Of a stretch of 64,000 nt of DNA, positions 1 through 9,533 are shown in pieces. A model generated the notes under the pieces. The model saw only the letters and a list, made by a program, of their open reading frames with translations, did no database searches and was not told the DNA's origin. Position numbers and translations under genes: made by a program. Each line of letters opens with the position of its first letter. Positions within the stretch are counted from its first letter, which is position 1. Origin of the DNA: Agrobacterium tumefaciens (lineage in GTDB: Bacteria; Pseudomonadota; Alphaproteobacteria; Rhizobiales; Rhizobiaceae); NCBI RefSeq assembly GCF_009649785.1, contig NZ_WJOK01000003.1, forward strand, positions 278,305-342,304. The letters are read 5' to 3'.

Positions 1-23
1 GAAATCATGGCAACGCGCGAAAC

Positions 24-39
24 TTAACGGACTGTTAAC
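24..39 (+). promoter_or_regulatory. CtrA-type box
   Basis: TTAA, seven bases, then TTAAC, which exactly fits the TTAA-N7-TTAAC consensus of the alphaproteobacterial cell-cycle regulator CtrA. It lies about 24 bases before the small gene at 63. The match is seen in the sequence; CtrA control is inferred. Confidence 0.5.
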
Positions 40-62
40 TCGCGTGAAGAAGGGAAATGGCC

Positions 63-251
63 ATGGTAGCAGGGTTCAACATGCTCTCCTTTGACCTCTT
101 TGGCATCGGCCGAAGAACGCCCGCCATAAACGAGCGGGTCGAGAAGGATTTGCAGGACAGGACGCCACGCAGACCGGACGACCAGTCCAACGATGACGAC
201 CGTGATCAGGAATACGAACTGTTCTTCTGGTCGCTTTATCCTGTGATTTAA
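63..251 (+). CDS. Small orphan protein, 62 aa, possibly CtrA-controlled
   Basis: I do not recognise this protein. It has a hydrophobic N-terminal stretch, a very charged Arg/Asp/Glu-rich middle (about residues 22-48) and a hydrophobic C-terminal tail, with no cysteine. An ATG at 57 is in frame but sits too close to the AAGAAGGG ribosome-binding sequence, so I chose 63; the ATG at 81 is another option. The perfect CtrA-type box just upstream and the lack of an opposing gene make it more believable than a random reading frame. Function unknown. Confidence 0.45.
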   Translation: MVAGFNMLSFDLFGIGRRTPAINERVEKDLQDRTPRRPDDQSNDDDRDQEYELFFWSLYPVI

Positions 252-385
252 TTTTTTAAGCGCAGGCTGACGGGGCGGTCGAAACGTCGTTTTCCCGTCC
301 TGCGGCCTTGAGCCGAAATGTGTTCAGCGTAGCCTCAAACACGGTGAAACAGTCGATCCGTGCAGTACACTTTAAACATATGCGA

Positions 386-497
386 CGTCATCCTCGGGCT
401 TGACCCAAGGATTTACAAAATCTCGAAAAATCAAATATTTGCAGATGCTCTGGACAAAGTCCGGGCATGACGATGGAAAGGGCAAAGCCCTTTCCAT
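386..497. repeat. Rhizobial-type palindromic repeat followed by a hairpin
   Basis: The stretch 386-472 begins with CGTCATCC and ends with CATGACG, so its ends are inverted copies; it resembles the short palindromic units scattered through rhizobial genomes. A perfect 11-bp stem follows (473-483 with 487-497, loop AAA). The hairpin lies just past the stop of the dehydratase on the minus strand and could end its transcript, although it has no T-run. The rest of 252-521 holds nothing recognisable. Confidence 0.5.
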
Positions 498-521
498 CAA
501 AGAGCCGTAAACGGCCCTGCC

Positions 522-2333
522 TTAGTGGTTGTCGCGCGGCAGACCCTTGGTCTGGGCAATGCGCTGATACTTCACGGCCGGTTCAAGAACCGCGCCGGTT
601 TCCATCTGGCTGACGATGCCGCGCTGGATTTCCTGCCATGGCGTCTGGTGATCGGGGTACTTGAAGCCGCCCTCGGCGGAGAGCGTTTCGTAACGCTTGG
701 CCAGTTCCTCGCCGGAAATAAGGATGTCGGCCTTGCCACGACCCACATCGATACGAACGCGGTCACCCGTCTGCAAGATCGCCAGACCACCGCCTGCCGC
801 TGCTTCCGGAGAAGCGTTGAGGATGGACGGGCTGCCAGACGTGCCGGACTGGCGGCCGTCACCGATGCAGGGCAGCGAATTGACGCCTTCCTTCAAGAGA
901 TAGTCCGGCGCACGCATGTTCACCACTTCCGCCGCACCCGGATAACCGATCGGACCGGCACCGCGCATGAAGAGAACGGTGTTGGCGTCGATCTTCAGCG
1001 ACGGATCGTCGATGCGGTGATGGTAATCTTCCGGACCGTCGAACACCACGGCACGGCCTTCGAAGGCTTCCGGGTCGTTCGGGTTCGAGAGATAACGCTT
1101 GCGGAATTCTTCCGAGATCACGCTCGTCTTCATGATGGCAGAGGAGAACAGGTTGCCGCGCAGAACACGGAAACCGGCGCGCTCCTTGAGCGGCTGGTCA
1201 TAGGGACGGATGACCTTTTCGTCTTCGATGATGGCACCACGGCAATTGTCGCCGATGGTTTTGCCATTCACGGTCATGGCGTCTTCCATGATGAGCCCCT
1301 GGGTCATCAGCTGGTTGACGACAGCCGGAACGCCGCCGGCATGGTAATAATCCTCGCCGAGATATTCACCGGCCGGCTGCAGGTTGACGAGCAGCGGCAC
1401 GTCTTCACCGTAGGTCTGCCAGTCATCGACCGTCAGTTCAACGCCGACATGGCGTGCAAGGCCGTTCAGATGGATCGGCGCGTTGGTGGAGCCACCGATG
1501 GCCGAGTTGACGCGGATGGCGTTGATGAAGGCATCCTTGGTCATGATGTCGGAAGGCTTAAGGTCTTCCTTGACCATTTCGACGATGCGAAGGCCGGTGA
1601 GATAGGAGATTTCCTGACGGTCGCGGTAAGGCGCCGGAATAGCGGCCGAGCCGGGCAGCTGCATGCCGAGTGCTTCGGCAAGCGAGTTCATCGTCGTCGC
1701 CGTGCCCATGGTGTTGCAATAGCCGGTGGAAGGTGCGGAAGAAGCGACGAGCTTGACGAAGCCCTGATAATCGATCTCGCCCTTGGCCAGCAGTTCACGC
1801 GCTTTCCAGACGATGGTGCCGGAACCGGTGCGCTCGCCACGGAACCAGCCGTTCAGCATGGGGCCGACGGAAAGGGCGATGGCCGGAATGTTGACGGTGG
1901 CCGCCGCCATAAGACAGGCAGGCGTGGTCTTGTCGCAGCCGATGGTCAGAACAACGCCGTCGAGCGGATAGCCGTAAAGCACTTCCACGAGGCCGAGATA
2001 GGCGAGGTTGCGATCGAGACCCGCCGTCGGGCGCTTGCCGGTTTCCTGGATCGGATGCACCGGAAATTCAATGGCAATGCCGCCCGCTTCACGAATGCCT
2101 TCGCGCAGGCGATGCGCCAGCTCCAGATGGTGGCGATTGCAGGGCGAAAGGTCCGAGCCGGTCTGCGCGATGCCGATGATAGGGCGATCGGACTGAAGCT
2201 CGGCCTGGCTGAGACCGAAGTTCATGTAACGCTCGAGATAAAGCGCGGTCATATCAGCGTTTGCGGGGTTATCGAACCACGCGCGCGAACGAAGCTTGCC
2301 TTGGGTTGCGGGCAGATTGTCGGATTTGGTCAT
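522..2333 (-). CDS. IlvD/Edd-family sugar-acid dehydratase
   Basis: A 603-residue dehydratase of the IlvD/Edd family. The family removes water from dihydroxy or sugar acids to give 2-keto-3-deoxy acids, using Mg2+ and an Fe-S cluster. Candidate cluster cysteines lie in the [17 protein letters not shown] and [10 protein letters not shown] motifs, and the C-terminal [11 protein letters not shown] motif is intact. Length and motifs fit the pentonate/hexonate branch (arabinonate or xylonate dehydratases) better than biosynthetic IlvD. The start at 2333 has GGAG about 10 bases upstream; an in-frame extension to 2387 has no such signal. It is divergent from the furanose-type ABC operon, which suggests that the imported sugar is oxidised to an aldonate and then dehydrated. 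The exact substrate is not determined by sequence. Confidence 0.88.
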   Translation of the reverse strand: MTKSDNLPATQGKLRSRAWFDNPANADMTALYLERYMNFGLSQAELQSDRPIIGIAQTGSDLSPCNRHHLELAHRLREGIREAGGIAIEFPVHPIQETGKRPTAGLDRNLAYLGLVEVLYGYPLDGVVLTIGCDKTTPACLMAAATVNIPAIALSVGPMLNGWFRGERTGSGTIVWKARELLAKGEIDYQGFVKLVASSAPSTGYCNTMGTATTMNSLAEALGMQLPGSAAIPAPYRDRQEISYLTGLRIVEMVKEDLKPSDIMTKDAFINAIRVNSAIGGSTNAPIHLNGLARHVGVELTVDDWQTYGEDVPLLVNLQPAGEYLGEDYYHAGGVPAVVNQLMTQGLIMEDAMTVNGKTIGDNCRGAIIEDEKVIRPYDQPLKERAGFRVLRGNLFSSAIMKTSVISEEFRKRYLSNPNDPEAFEGRAVVFDGPEDYHHRIDDPSLKIDANTVLFMRGAGPIGYPGAAEVVNMRAPDYLLKEGVNSLPCIGDGRQSGTSGSPSILNASPEAAAGGGLAILQTGDRVRIDVGRGKADILISGEELAKRYETLSAEGGFKYPDHQTPWQEIQRGIVSQMETGAVLEPAVKYQRIAQTKGLPRDNH

Positions 2334-2853
2334 GATGCGGTCTCCAGCCGGAAGTGGCCAACGGTAAAATATTACGAAATGCGACAAGCTTATGTTGTGC
2401 GCAAGGAAAATGGAATCAGCTTCTCGGAAGCACGCATAACCGACAGACGAGCGCCAGACGAGTGACCTGGAGCCGTTCTTCAGCTTTAGCCGAATATTTT
2501 TCGGTGTTTACGACCATACCGACGTTGCGCAATGGCCTCTTCCCTCCCTGCCTTGCCGGATTGTAACTGACCCGAGGCCCCACATTCCGTCACGACCTGA
2601 CTTGCTTATTTGTATTACTATTAGATAGCGGCGCGGCCTGTCAAGCCGGATCAGACTATATTGCGGGCGAGTTTTGCGCGGCGCAGAAATTAGAATACAC
2701 ACAATAAGCCATTGATTTATAATTGTTTAATGCTGCACCTCCACGAAATCGGCATGACGTGAATTGGAAATCCGCTAAAAAACCCCTTTTCAAGAGTATT
2801 ACTATATGCTCATAGTGACGTTGTCACGCTGACATCATTTCTGGGAGGATAAG
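2334..2853. promoter_or_regulatory. Divergent control region with a repeated GTATTACTAT motif
   Basis: A 520-bp spacer between the dehydratase and ytfQ. The 10-mer GTATTACTAT occurs at 2612-2621 and 2796-2805, the second about 50 bases before ytfQ. A repeated motif between two divergent units is a reasonable place for the GntR regulator encoded at the end of the ytf operon to bind. No convincing gene is seen in this stretch. Confidence 0.35.
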
Positions 2854-3813
2854 ATGAGAAAAGCTCTTGCGGCAATCACTGTCGCCGTTTCCGCATGCCT
2901 TGCATCCAGTGTTTCCGCACAATCGCTGACCGTAGGCTTCTCGCAGATCGGCTCCGAATCCGGATGGCGCGCCGCTGAAACCACTGTCACCAAGCAGCAG
3001 GCCGAAAAGCGCGGCGTTACGCTGAAATTCGCCGACGCACAGCAGAAGCAGGAAAACCAGATCAAGGCCGTTCGCGGCTTCATCGCGCAGGGCGTCGATG
3101 CGATCCTGATCGCACCTGTCGTCGCAACCGGCTGGGATGCCGTGCTGAAGGAAGCAAAGGAAGAAAAAATCCCCGTCATCCTGCTCGATCGCCAGATCGA
3201 AGCGCCGGATGATCTTTACCTGACCGCGGTCACCTCGGATCAGGTTCACGAAGGCAAGGTTGCCGGCGACTGGCTCGTCAAGGATGTCGGCGCGAAGGAC
3301 TGCAAGGTTGTCGAATTGCAGGGCACAACCGGCTCTTCGCCCGCCATCAACCGTAAGAAGGGCTTCGAAGAAGCCATCGCTTCGCACAAGAACATCAAAA
3401 TCGTGCGCTCGCAGACGGGTGACTTCACCCGTACCAAGGGCAAGGAAGTGATGGAAAGCTTCATCAAGGCCGAAGGCGGCGGCAAGGATATCTGTGCCGT
3501 GTACGCTCACAATGACGACATGGCCGTCGGCGCGATCCAGGCGATCAAGGAAGCCGGCCTGAAGCCGGGATCCGACATCAAGGTCGTGTCCATCGATGCC
3601 GTACCTGACATCTTCAAGGCCATGGCCGCCGGTGAAGCGAATGCGACGGTGGAACTGACACCTGACATGGCCGGTCCTGCCTTCGACGCTCTCGAAGCCT
3701 ATCTGAAAGACAAAAAGGCACCGGCGAAGTGGATTCAGACCGAATCCAAGCTCTACACAGCGTCTGACGACCCGATGAAGGTCTACGAGGCGAAGAAGGG
3801 TCTGGGTTACTAA
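2854..3813 (+). CDS. ytfQ: Periplasmic sugar-binding protein, YtfQ-like
   Basis: A 319-residue periplasmic binding protein of the ribose/galactose family, with a cleavable signal peptide (about residues 1-22, ending SVSA). It is nearly the same length as E. coli YtfQ and has the same domain order. E. coli YtfQ binds galactofuranose and feeds the YtfR-YtfT-YjfF ABC importer, and all four genes are here in the same order. GGGAGG lies just before the ATG. The ligand may be a furanose or pyranose sugar such as galactose or arabinose; sequence alone does not settle it. Confidence 0.9.
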   Translation: MRKALAAITVAVSACLASSVSAQSLTVGFSQIGSESGWRAAETTVTKQQAEKRGVTLKFADAQQKQENQIKAVRGFIAQGVDAILIAPVVATGWDAVLKEAKEEKIPVILLDRQIEAPDDLYLTAVTSDQVHEGKVAGDWLVKDVGAKDCKVVELQGTTGSSPAINRKKGFEEAIASHKNIKIVRSQTGDFTRTKGKEVMESFIKAEGGGKDICAVYAHNDDMAVGAIQAIKEAGLKPGSDIKVVSIDAVPDIFKAMAAGEANATVELTPDMAGPAFDALEAYLKDKKAPAKWIQTESKLYTASDDPMKVYEAKKGLGY

Positions 3814-3892
3814 TAGACCCCCTTATCTTCGGAAGGAGCGGCATGTCATGCGTGCCGCTCCGTCACAGCTTCTTTCATGCAGGGCCTGCGCA

Positions 3893-5416
3893 ATGTCCGA
3901 AACGGCACCACTTCTGGAAGCACGCGCCATCGGTAAATCCTTTCTCGGGATAGCGGCGCTGGACGGCGTCGATTTTTCGCTCGGGCGCGGTGAAATTCAC
4001 GCGCTTCTCGGCGAAAACGGCGCGGGGAAATCAACACTCATCAAGATACTGACCGGCGTTTACCACCGCGACAGCGGCTCCATCTTTCTGGAAGGTAGCG
4101 AGATATCGCCCACCAATGTCGGCGAAGCGCAGGCCCTCGGTATCGGCACCGTCTATCAGGAAGTAAACCTTCTCGAAAATCTGACTGTCGCCGAAAACCT
4201 CTTTCTCGGCCGCCAACCGCATCGCTTCGTGCTCATTGACAGAGCCTCGATGCAGAGACAATCGCAGGCGCTGCTGTCCCAATACGGGCTTTCGATCGAC
4301 GTCAACGCCCTGCTTTCCAGCTATTCCGTGGCTATCCGCCAGATCATCGCCATTGCCCGCGCCGTCGATCTTTCCGGCAAGGTTCTGGTGCTGGACGAGC
4401 CGACCGCCAGCCTCGATGCCCATGAGGTCGAGATGCTGTTCGGCGTGCTGCGAAAATTGCGCGCCCGCGGCATCGGCATCGTCATAATCACCCACTTCCT
4501 AAACCAGGTCTACGATATCGCCGACCGTGTCACGGTTCTGCGCAACGGCCGCCTCGTTGGCACGCGCGACATCGGCAACCTGCCGAGGTCCAAACTAATT
4601 GCGATGATGCTGGGCCGCGAGCTTCAGCACATCACCCACGAGCATCAGGCAACTGACGACACGGTTGCCGAGGGCGAACCGCCGATCCGTTTCGAGGGGT
4701 ACGGCAAACGCGGCAGCATCGCCCCCTTCGACCTCGGCATTCGGCCGGGAGAGATCGTCGGCGTCGCCGGTCTTTTGGGGTCGGGACGAACGGAAACGGC
4801 TTTTCTGCTGTTCGGCATCGACAAGCCCGATACCGGCAAGGCCACGATAGACGGAAAGACCATCGCTCTTTCTTCGCCTGAAGCCGCAATCACGGCCGGG
4901 TTCGGTTTCTGCCCGGAGGAGCGCAAGACTGACGGTATCATCGGCGACTTTTCCGTGACCGACAATATTGCTCTGGCTCTCCAGGCCCGCCAGGGGTGGG
5001 CGCGACCGCTTTCGCGCCGGCAGAAGGCGGAACTGGCCGAAAGCTTCATCAAATCGCTGGACATCCGCCCGGCCGATCCTGACCGGCCGATAAAATTCCT
5101 GTCCGGCGGCAACCAGCAGAAAGCCATTCTGGCGCGCTGGCTTGCAACCCATCCCCGTCTTCTGATCCTCGATGAGCCGACCCGTGGTATCGATATCGGC
5201 GCCCATGCGGAAATCCTCAAAATGATCGAAAAACTCTGCACCGAGGGCATGTCGCTCGTCGTCATCTCGTCTGAACTGGAAGAACTGACCGCCGTTGCCC
5301 ACCGGGTCGTCGTGCTGTCCGACCGCCGGCATGTCAGCGAATTGAAGGGCGGCGAGGTGACGGCCGACAACATCATGCGGGCAATTGCGGATGCGGCCAG
5401 AACGGAGGCGGCATGA
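3893..5416 (+). CDS. ytfR: Sugar ABC transporter ATPase with two nucleotide-binding domains, YtfR-like
   Basis: The energising subunit of the ytf importer. Two ABC domains are fused: the first has a full Walker A (GENGAGKST) and LDEPTASLD; the second has the degenerate GLLGSGRTE loop typical of RbsA/MglA-type ATPases, then a good LSGGNQQK signature and LDEPTRGID. It is 507 residues, close to E. coli YtfR. I chose the ATG at 3893 because homologues begin just before the first ABC domain; the in-frame ATG at 3848 has a stronger GGAAGGAG signal and would add 15 residues. Its last bases overlap ytfT by ATGA, which indicates translational coupling. Confidence 0.9.
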   Translation: MSETAPLLEARAIGKSFLGIAALDGVDFSLGRGEIHALLGENGAGKSTLIKILTGVYHRDSGSIFLEGSEISPTNVGEAQALGIGTVYQEVNLLENLTVAENLFLGRQPHRFVLIDRASMQRQSQALLSQYGLSIDVNALLSSYSVAIRQIIAIARAVDLSGKVLVLDEPTASLDAHEVEMLFGVLRKLRARGIGIVIITHFLNQVYDIADRVTVLRNGRLVGTRDIGNLPRSKLIAMMLGRELQHITHEHQATDDTVAEGEPPIRFEGYGKRGSIAPFDLGIRPGEIVGVAGLLGSGRTETAFLLFGIDKPDTGKATIDGKTIALSSPEAAITAGFGFCPEERKTDGIIGDFSVTDNIALALQARQGWARPLSRRQKAELAESFIKSLDIRPADPDRPIKFLSGGNQQKAILARWLATHPRLLILDEPTRGIDIGAHAEILKMIEKLCTEGMSLVVISSELEELTAVAHRVVVLSDRRHVSELKGGEVTADNIMRAIADAARTEAA

Positions 5417-6459
5417 TGGTGGCTGTGACAAGGCGCCTGAAAAGGCTTGCTCCCCAATTGATCGCTCTCTTCGTCATTCTGACAGCGATTACAATCGTTT
5501 CGCCGGGCTTCCTGCATGTTTCGTTCCAGAACGGCAGGCTTTACGGCAGTCTGATGGATATTCTCGTGCGTGCCGCACCAGTGGCGCTCCTGACGATTGG
5601 CATGACGCTGGTGATCGCCACCAAAGGCATCGATCTGTCGATCGGTGCTGTTATCGCCATTTGTGGCGCGGTGGCGGCAACACTCATCAGCAACGGCCAT
5701 TCCATCCCAACCGTCATCGCCATCTCGCTTGCTGTCGGCATTGCCTGCGGCCTGTGGAACGGGGTGCTGGTCGCCCTTCTCGACATCCAGCCGATTATCG
5801 CCACGCTGATCCTGATGGTGGCGGGGCGCGGCATCGCCCAGCTCATCACCGAAGGTGTCATTCTCACCTTCAACGACGACAGCTTTTCCGCCATCGGCTC
5901 CGGCTCCTTCGCAGGCATTCCCCTGCCCGTCATCATCTGGTTGGCGGCGGCGATGGTAATCGGCCTTCTGGTGCGCAAGAGCGCGCTCGGCTTTCTGATC
6001 GAGGCAACCGGCATCAATCGCCGCGCGGCGGCACTTGCCGGTGTGCGGGCACGCTTCCTGCTGTTTTTCGTCTACGCCGTTTCCGGTCTCTGCGCGGCCA
6101 TCGCCGGCATGATCGTGACCGCCGACATTCGCGGCGCGGATGCCAACAATGCCGGGCTGTGGCTGGAACTGGACGCCATATTGGCGGTGGTGATCGGTGG
6201 TACATCGCTGAATGGCGGCCGCTTCTCCATCACCGCATCGCTGATCGGCGCGCTCATCATCCAGACCATCAATACCGGCATTCTGGTCTCCGGTTTCCCG
6301 CCAGAATTCAACCTCATCATCAAGGCTGGCATCATCATGGTGGTGCTCACACTGCAATCGCCGGCAATCATGGCGGTCCTGGGCTTTGTCAAAACGCCAA
6401 AGCCACACGCAAAACCGGCCACGGCTAACGGAATGACCAAGGAAGGTACCGCGCGATGA
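5413..6459 (+). CDS. ytfT: Sugar ABC transporter permease, YtfT-like
   Basis: A 348-residue inner-membrane permease of the BPD_transp_2 (RbsC/AraH) family with about ten hydrophobic segments. It contains the family motif GIDLSIGA after the third segment and a second conserved stretch, VIGGTSLNGG. It overlaps ytfR at its start and yjfF at its end by four bases each, so the three genes are translationally coupled. It should pair with YjfF to form a heterodimeric channel. Confidence 0.9.
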   Translation: MMVAVTRRLKRLAPQLIALFVILTAITIVSPGFLHVSFQNGRLYGSLMDILVRAAPVALLTIGMTLVIATKGIDLSIGAVIAICGAVAATLISNGHSIPTVIAISLAVGIACGLWNGVLVALLDIQPIIATLILMVAGRGIAQLITEGVILTFNDDSFSAIGSGSFAGIPLPVIIWLAAAMVIGLLVRKSALGFLIEATGINRRAAALAGVRARFLLFFVYAVSGLCAAIAGMIVTADIRGADANNAGLWLELDAILAVVIGGTSLNGGRFSITASLIGALIIQTINTGILVSGFPPEFNLIIKAGIIMVVLTLQSPAIMAVLGFVKTPKPHAKPATANGMTKEGTAR

Positions 6460-7436
6460 TCCACAGCCGCAATCTTCCGTTCCTCACCACACTGACGATC
6501 TTCCTTATCGCCTATCTTCTGTGCGTGCTGCAATATCCAGCGATCCTGTCGACACGGGTGATCGGCAATCTATTGACCGACAATGCCTTTCTCGGCATCG
6601 CTGCCGTTGGCATGACTTTCGTGATCCTGTCGGGTGGCATCGATCTGTCCATCGGCTCCGTCATCGCCTTCACCAGCGTTTTCGTGGCTGTCATGGTCGG
6701 CACCTATAATATTCACCCGCTGCTGGCCTTCGCCATCGTGCTCGTGATCTCAACGCTGTTCGGCTGCCTGATGGGGGCGATGATACGCTTCCTGTCGATC
6801 CCGCCATTCGTGGTGACGTTGGCGGGTATGTTCCTGGCGCGTGGCGCGGCCTATCTGATCTCGACGCAATCCGTACCGATCTCGCATCCCTTCATCGATG
6901 CGATACAGGGATTTTATTTCCGCTTTCCCGGCGGCGGCAGGCTGACAGCACTTGCTATTGTCATGCTTCTCGTCTTTGCCGCCGGCATGCTGATTGCCAG
7001 CCGCACCCGCTTCGGCGCCAATGTCTACGCACTTGGCGGTAACCCGCAATCGGCCGAACTGATGGGGGTGCCGATCGGTACAACGACAATCGGCATCTAC
7101 GCACTTTCCGGGTTCCTGTCCGGCCTCGCCGGCATCGTCTACACACTCTACACCTCATCGGGTTATTCCTTGGCGACGGTGGGCGTGGAGCTGGACGCTA
7201 TTGCAGCTGTTGTCATTGGCGGAACGCTTCTGACGGGTGGAATGGGGCTGGTGGCGGGAACCTTCGTCGGACTGCTGATCCAGGGGTTGATCCAGACCTA
7301 CATCGTTTTTGACGGAACCCTGTCATCCTGGTGGACCAAAATCGTTATTGGCGTGCTGCTTTTTGTCTTCATCGTGTTGCAGCGCGCAATCATCTGGTAT
7401 TCAAACAGGAGACTGGCCGGACCACATCCGGCATAA
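6456..7436 (+). CDS. yjfF: Sugar ABC transporter permease, YjfF-like
   Basis: The second permease of the importer, 326 residues, same family as YtfT, with GIDLSIGS and VIGGTLLTGG motifs and several transmembrane segments. It is distinct from YtfT in sequence, as in the E. coli system, where both are needed. The start overlaps the ytfT stop by ATGA. It ends 17 bases before the TTG start of the GntR gene, so the regulator is probably co-transcribed. Confidence 0.9.
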   Translation: MIHSRNLPFLTTLTIFLIAYLLCVLQYPAILSTRVIGNLLTDNAFLGIAAVGMTFVILSGGIDLSIGSVIAFTSVFVAVMVGTYNIHPLLAFAIVLVISTLFGCLMGAMIRFLSIPPFVVTLAGMFLARGAAYLISTQSVPISHPFIDAIQGFYFRFPGGGRLTALAIVMLLVFAAGMLIASRTRFGANVYALGGNPQSAELMGVPIGTTTIGIYALSGFLSGLAGIVYTLYTSSGYSLATVGVELDAIAAVVIGGTLLTGGMGLVAGTFVGLLIQGLIQTYIVFDGTLSSWWTKIVIGVLLFVFIVLQRAIIWYSNRRLAGPHPA

Positions 7437-7453
7437 CCAACACGGAGGCTTTA

Positions 7454-8188
7454 TTGGGGCTGCTCGAAACGACGATAAGCGGGCGAAAACGCCGGAACAG
7501 CCACGCGCATGTGGTCTCCGAACTCGGCAGCGCCATCGTCTCGGGCAGGATTGCGGAAGGATCCCTGCTGCCTAACGATGCCGAACTGTCTCTCCGTTTC
7601 GGGGTCTCGCGCACCGTATTGCGCGAGACGATGAAGACGCTGGCGGCCAAGCGGCTGGTCGAACCCAAGGCAAAGGTCGGCACCCGCGTTCTCGACCGTT
7701 CGAGCTGGAACTTCTTTGACCCGGATGTGCTGGGCTGGCGCTGCGAAGCCGGAATAGACCAGGAATTCGTGACACATCTGGCGGAAATCCGCCTCGCGCT
7801 CGAACCGGCGGCAGCGGCAGCTGCCGCGCTTCAGGCATCGAATGACGATATCGTTTCCCTTTATGTGATTGCCGCCAAGTTCGACAATCCGCAGCATACG
7901 CCGGAAACCATCGCCAAGGTCGATCTCGAATTCCACCTCGCCGTGGCGCACATGTCCGGCAATCCCTTCATGCGTTCGGCAAGCGGGCTGATCGAGGCCG
8001 CCCTTGCGATCTCATTCCAGCTTTCATCCCCGGCCTCGTCGCCCGGAACCATCGCCGAGATCGCCGCAAACCATCTGCGGATCGTGCACGCCATCGCCGC
8101 CCGTGATGCGGACGCCGCCGTGAAAGCCATGCGCCATGTAATCGAGGTCGGCAAGGACCGGACGCGAAAGGCAATCAAGACGCCTTGA
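7454..8188 (+). CDS. GntR-family regulator, FadR/FCD subgroup
   Basis: A 244-residue transcription regulator with an N-terminal winged helix (LPNDAELSLRFGVSRTVLRETM, about residues 37-58) and a C-terminal FCD ligand domain rich in Ala and His. FCD regulators usually respond to sugar acids. I place the start at a TTG with GGAGG eight bases upstream; the longer reading frame back to 7331 runs inside yjfF. Its position as the last gene of the ytf operon suggests that it controls that operon and perhaps the divergent dehydratase. Confidence 0.85.
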   Translation: MGLLETTISGRKRRNSHAHVVSELGSAIVSGRIAEGSLLPNDAELSLRFGVSRTVLRETMKTLAAKRLVEPKAKVGTRVLDRSSWNFFDPDVLGWRCEAGIDQEFVTHLAEIRLALEPAAAAAAALQASNDDIVSLYVIAAKFDNPQHTPETIAKVDLEFHLAVAHMSGNPFMRSASGLIEAALAISFQLSSPASSPGTIAEIAANHLRIVHAIAARDADAAVKAMRHVIEVGKDRTRKAIKTP

Positions 8189-8216
8189 AGGCGAAAAGCC
8201 TATCGACATCACTTCT

Positions 8217-8245
8217 GTCACCCCGGGCCTGATGCCGGCATGACG
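8217..8245. repeat. Fragment of a palindromic intergenic repeat
   Basis: TGTCACCCCGGGC and GCCGGCATGACGG face each other, resembling the CGTCAT...ATGACG units at 386 and 59823. It lies just after the GntR gene. Confidence 0.4.
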
Positions 8246-8273
8246 GAGGGGGTGGCTTTTCATCATAAAATTC

Positions 8274-8300
8274 GGACCCGCACGGATGCGGGCCCTTTTT
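8274..8300 (+). terminator. Rho-independent terminator of the ytf-gntR operon
   Basis: A nine-base stem with one mismatch (GGACCCGCA with TGCGGGCCC, loop CGGA) followed by five T. It is placed between the GntR gene and the converging exporter gene, so it can end both transcripts. Confidence 0.75.
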
Positions 8301-8315
8301 CTTCCGGCAAGTATC

Positions 8316-9533
8316 TTACCCCTGCGACGCTTCAATATGCGGCACCACGCCACGGCGCGATGCCATGAGCGATGCGCCGAGGAGTGCTGCAATGCTGACG
8401 AAAACGAAGACCATGGTCGCACCCTGAAGGTCGATCAGCAGTCCGCCCAGAACAGCGCCGCTGGAAATGGCTATCTGGAAGGTGGTGAGCAGCAACGCGC
8501 CCGCACTTTCGGCCTCATCTGAGGCGACGCGGGTGATGAAGCTCTGTACGCTGACAGGAAGCGCACCGAAGGCGAAACCCCAGGAGGCAATGGCAAAGCC
8601 AGCGACAACGGGAGATGCACCGGCAATCACCAGCACGGAAGCGGATGCGGCAATCAGGGTGGCGGCAAACGTCACGGCCCATGCCGTGTTCTTCTCGGCG
8701 AGGAAGCCGCCGAAGAGATTACCGAAAAAACCGCCCACGCCGTAAGCCAGAAGAACGAGCGAGATCGCTTCGACGCCAAGCTGCGGAACATCTTCTAGGA
8801 AAGGCCGAACATAGGTGAAGCCGGCGAAGTGACCCGCAACGATGAATAGCGTCGTCAGAAGGCCGATCCTGACCTGCGGGCGCTGCAATAGCCGGAACAT
8901 GGTGGACAGGCCGGGCGCACCGGCCGGCGGCAGCGAGGGAACGGTGAGCAACTGCACGACAAGTGCGATGACACCCAGCACGCCGGCGACGACAAAGGCC
9001 GCACGCCAGCCAAGCGTCGCGCCGATCCACGCTCCGACAGGGGCTGCGCAAACGGTGGCAACCGAAACGCCGGTTAGGATGATGGCCATGGCGCGCGGCA
9101 TCTTATCCAGCGGAACAAGCCTTAGCGCCAGCGCCGCCGACATGGCCCAAAAGCCGCCAAGGCCGATGCCGAGCAAAACGCGCGATGTAAACAGCATGAA
9201 AAGACCGTTGGCAAAAGCGGCCAATGTGCTGGAAATGATCAGCAACGTCGTGAGGCCAAGCAGGGTCCACCGGCGATCAATGCTGCGCGTGCCGATGACG
9301 ACGCCAGGACCGGCAACCGCTGCGACCAGTGCCGTGACGGTGATGGATTGGCCGGCAATGCCGGAGCTGATGGAGAGATCGGTCGACAGTGGCGTCAGAA
9401 GGCTGACCGGCAGGAATTCCGCCGTTACCAGCCCGAAGACACCGAGCGAAAGCGAAACCACCGCCGCCCACTTCGCATCCGGCTCTTGTCTGTGTGGCGC
9501 ATATTCAAGTTCGTTGATTGTTCGGTTATTCAT
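8316..9533 (-). CDS. nepI: MFS exporter, NepI-like
   Basis: A 405-residue major facilitator superfamily drug:proton antiporter-type protein with 12 predicted membrane spans. It closely follows E. coli NepI (purine ribonucleoside efflux) through stretches such as EFLPVSLLTP, GQSITVTA, LGGFWAMSAAL and FRLLQRP. The ATG at 9533 has AGGAG six bases upstream; the reading frame extends much further but lacks a signal there. The gene is divergent from an AraC regulator with 182 bp between them, which suggests inducible efflux. The real substrate is unknown; a nucleoside or another small molecule is inferred from family. Confidence 0.82.
   Translation of the reverse strand: MNNRTINELEYAPHRQEPDAKWAAVVSLSLGVFGLVTAEFLPVSLLTPLSTDLSISSGIAGQSITVTALVAAVAGPGVVIGTRSIDRRWTLLGLTTLLIISSTLAAFANGLFMLFTSRVLLGIGLGGFWAMSAALALRLVPLDKMPRAMAIILTGVSVATVCAAPVGAWIGATLGWRAAFVVAGVLGVIALVVQLLTVPSLPPAGAPGLSTMFRLLQRPQVRIGLLTTLFIVAGHFAGFTYVRPFLEDVPQLGVEAISLVLLAYGVGGFFGNLFGGFLAEKNTAWAVTFAATLIAASASVLVIAGASPVVAGFAIASWGFAFGALPVSVQSFITRVASDEAESAGALLLTTFQIAISSGAVLGGLLIDLQGATMVFVFVSIAALLGASLMASRRGVVPHIEASQG

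Noticed and set aside
525..2465. Open frame of 646 residues opposite the dehydratase
   Set aside because: It is antisense to a well-supported enzyme, has an Arg/Asp/Gly-rich make-up and no recognisable motif; long opposite frames are common in GC-rich DNA.
2354..2702. Small frames in the ytf spacer
   Set aside because: No ribosome-binding site, no similarity, overlap on both strands.
4645..6408. Open frame of 587 residues opposite ytfR-ytfT
   Set aside because: It crosses two real genes, is His/Asp/Gln-rich with no domain, and has no ribosome-binding site.
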